Source: DASVXQ01 sp040414855
Lineage (GTDB): Bacteria; Actinomycetota; CALGFH01
Length of the DNA: 7,039 nt
Direction of reading: 5' to 3'
NCBI GenBank assembly: GCA_040414855.1
Contig: JBEDUQ010000012.1
Coordinates: forward strand, 1-7,039
Shown here: one piece after another, positions 5,820 to 7,039 of the stretch
Numbering within the stretch: the first letter of the stretch is position 1
Layout of the letters: each line of letters begins with the position of its first letter
Notes under the pieces: model-generated
What the model was told of the DNA's origin: nothing
Database searches by the model: none
What the model saw: only the letters and a program-made list of their open reading frames with translations
Translations under genes and position numbers: made by a program

Positions 5820-6534
5820 CTACCAACAGGGCCGGGGTCCGCTCTACTCCCGTCTGGAGGAGATCATCCGCGAGCGGATTGACACCGGGGAGTGGCTGCC
5901 GGGGACCCTGATCCCTTCCGAGCGGGAGCTCAGCGCGACGTTCGCGCTCAGTCGCACCACGACCCGTCGAGCGCTGGAACGGCTCGAGAGGGATGGGCTG
6001 CTTCGCAAGGAACCGCGGCGTGGAACGTTTGTCGCCGAGCCCAAGGCAACCTTCGAGGCACTGTCATTGCGCGGATTCTCGGCCCAGGCGCTCGAGAGTG
6101 GCGCGTCCCCAGCGAGCCGTCTGCTGCATTTCGAGCGTGTCGTGCCCTCCCCGTCGGTGAGCGGAGCGCTCGAGATCGGAGCGGACCAGCTGGTCTACCT
6201 GATCGAGCGCCTCCGGATGGTCAACGACGTTCCGGTCGCGCTCCACAAGAGCTACCTGGCCGTCGACCTCGCGCCCGACTTGCGCCGCGAAGATCTCGGG
6301 GAGCGGTCGTTGTATGACGTGCTGGAGGCGCAGTACGGCATCAAGGTCGCCAACGCCCAGGAGACTCTGCAGTCCACCTCCGCAACCGAGTACGAAGCGA
6401 CTGTTCTAGGTATCCCTCCGGGAGCCCCGATGCTGCTGCTGAACATCGTCCTGCGCTCTGGCCAGGGGCGACCGGTGGAGCTTGTGAGGGCCGTATTCCG
6501 CGGTGACCGCATCCGACTGCGTTACGAGATCTGA
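5779..6534 (+). CDS. GntR-family (HutC subfamily) regulator with UTRA domain
   Basis: This 251-residue DNA-binding regulator has the usual HutC-subfamily length. The winged helix-turn-helix covers about 20-86: PLYSRLEEIIRERIDTGEW, PSERELSATFALSRTTTRRALERLERDG (recognition helix about 57-71), and RRGTFVAEP as the wing. The UTRA effector domain covers about 92-247, with RLLHFERVVPSPSVSGALEIG, YLIERLRMVNDVPVALHKSYL, SLYDVLEAQYGI and LVRAVFRGDRIRLRYEI. UTRA domains bind sugars, sugar phosphates or other small ligands. GTG at 5779 is the only available start: an in-frame TAG is at 5761 and no other start codon lies before the HTH. Residues 2-14 (ASGVSSRSSPLSS) are low-complexity and antisense to a putative remnant of another gene, so the original 5' end may have been replaced. 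No clear GntR operator (GTnTAnAC) is visible upstream. Its targets are unknown; the downstream small ORF is probably co-transcribed. Confidence 0.9.
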   Translation: MASGVSSRSSPLSSYQQGRGPLYSRLEEIIRERIDTGEWLPGTLIPSERELSATFALSRTTTRRALERLERDGLLRKEPRRGTFVAEPKATFEALSLRGFSAQALESGASPASRLLHFERVVPSPSVSGALEIGADQLVYLIERLRMVNDVPVALHKSYLAVDLAPDLRREDLGERSLYDVLEAQYGIKVANAQETLQSTSATEYEATVLGIPPGAPMLLLNIVLRSGQGRPVELVRAVFRGDRIRLRYEI

Positions 6535-6566
6535 CACCACAGATCACCGGAAGAACGGAGCACACG

Positions 6567-6674
6567 ATGGAGGTCAACCTCGGCATTGCCAATCTCATCG
6601 GTCTGGCACTGATCGTCCTGGGTGCCGGCGCGATGGTTATGTCGGCAAGCGCCTGCAGCAGCACCGCTGGCTAG
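6567..6674 (+). CDS. Small hydrophobic protein, 35 residues
   Basis: ATG at 6567 follows a good GGAG (6557-6560) with six bases spacing, 32 bases after the GntR stop, and runs to TAG at 6672. The product starts MEVNLGIANLIGLALIVLGA and continues GAMVMSASACSSTAG: one predicted transmembrane helix (about 7-25) with no charged anchor on its C-terminal side. A Cys at 30 is not in a proper lipobox. In a neighbouring frame the bases after the helix encode YVGKRLQQHRWLAPVRSS, ending at TGA 6725-6727, which would be a more usual basic tail. A one-base frameshift could have truncated a protein of about 53 residues. I do not recognise the family. The ribosome-binding site and position support translation; function is unknown. 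Confidence 0.5.
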   Translation: MEVNLGIANLIGLALIVLGAGAMVMSASACSSTAG

Positions 6675-7039
6675 CGCCAGTTAGATCATCGGCCCACCAA
6701 TCACAGACGCAAATCGAGCGGACATGACGCGCCACCCTTCCGGAGTGTCCTTTTAACCTGGATCCACCGAGGCCCGAATTCCTGGCGTGCTGGAGTGCTT
6801 GCGGGGCTGGTTGAGCAGGGTTGTGGGTGTATTGGAAGCATGACCCAGAGGCCAGACCGGCCGGTTTGCGGCGATTCAGGGGGCGTGGGCGGCGGGTCGG
6901 GTGCGACACGGGCAGGCTGGCGCTGGCCCGGTCGGAGAAGTCCAAGCCTGGGAGCTTGTGCGGCAGTGCAGGGTCAGGTGGCGTAGGTGGCGTAGGCGAC
7001 GCAGCGCAGCCGAGCTAGGGCCAGCTCAAACCATGGCGC
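6675..7039. other. Region without a recognisable gene
   Basis: No frame on either strand gives a protein I recognise. The open stretches here (a minus-strand one of about 100 codons and short plus-strand ones) have scattered codon choice, Arg/Gly/Pro-rich composition and no ribosome-binding site. Apart from the possible terminator at 6720-6754, the only structure noticed is an exact 9-base tandem repeat, GGTGGCGTA at 6977-6985 and 6986-6994, with a degenerate third copy. One plus-strand frame stays open to the right edge, so the 5' end of a gene beyond the window cannot be excluded. Confidence 0.5.
6720..6754 (+). terminator. Possible weak intrinsic terminator after the GntR/small-ORF unit
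   Basis: GGACAT (6720-6725) can pair with GTGTCC (6745-6750), a six-base stem with one G-T pair, followed at once by TTTT. The loop is long (about 19 bases), so the hairpin is not strong, but its place at the end of the unit and the U-run fit a terminator. Confidence 0.3.

Noticed and set aside
6637..6945. 102-codon minus-strand open frame near the right end
   Set aside because: No ribosome-binding site, no recognisable domain, irregular codon choice, and it overlaps the small ORF after the GntR gene.
6977..6994. GGTGGCGTA tandem repeat as a possible CRISPR or attachment site
   Set aside because: Only two exact 9-base copies without spacers; probably simple-sequence slippage in GC-rich DNA.
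6821..7018. Short plus-strand open frames near the right end
   Set aside because: Several overlapping frames of similar length and Arg/Gly-rich content; no motif or good start signal favours one.

Overview
The window is very GC-rich and densely packed with short-gap or overlapping genes. It carries binding-protein-dependent sugar permeases without a local ATPase, GTG starts, and a leaderless-looking promoter. This fits a high-GC Gram-positive actinobacterium (Streptomyces or Streptosporangiales type). The genus cannot be read from the sequence alone.

Layout. (1) 1-2981, plus strand: the 3' end of a sugar-binding lipoprotein gene, two CUT1-type (MalF/MalG-like) permease genes and a PfkB-family sugar kinase form one tightly coupled operon. 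(2) 2968-5146, minus strand, convergent with that operon: a DeoR-family repressor gene and, upstream of it, a GH4 (MelA-type, NAD/Mn-dependent) alpha-galactosidase gene. The convergent kinase and repressor genes overlap by 14 bases. (3) 5147-5820: the galactosidase promoter region, then decayed minus-strand coding remnants, namely a frameshifted TPR-like stretch and the last ~36 codons of another protein. (4) 5779-6674, plus strand: a GntR/HutC-type regulator with a UTRA domain, followed by a 35-codon hydrophobic small ORF. (5) 6675-7039: no recognisable gene, and one possible weak terminator.

How the parts work together (inference): the binding protein and permeases import an oligosaccharide, probably an alpha-galactoside. 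The GH4 enzyme removes terminal galactose, the PfkB kinase phosphorylates a released or imported sugar, and the DeoR protein senses a phosphorylated sugar and represses the locus. An imperfect inverted repeat sits on the predicted -10 of the galactosidase gene. Related GTGCA-containing repeats lie upstream of, and at, the start of the repressor gene, so both may be targets of the same repressor. The ABC ATPase is absent here and is probably supplied in trans by an MsiK-like protein.

I see no phage, CRISPR, tRNA, rRNA or intact insertion sequence. I did not find a clearly new biological system. The most interesting signals are the regulatory repeats, a CESV variant of the GH4 metal/acid motif, a six-codon bridging ORF between the second permease gene and the kinase gene, and a GntR gene whose first codons are antisense to another gene's remnant.
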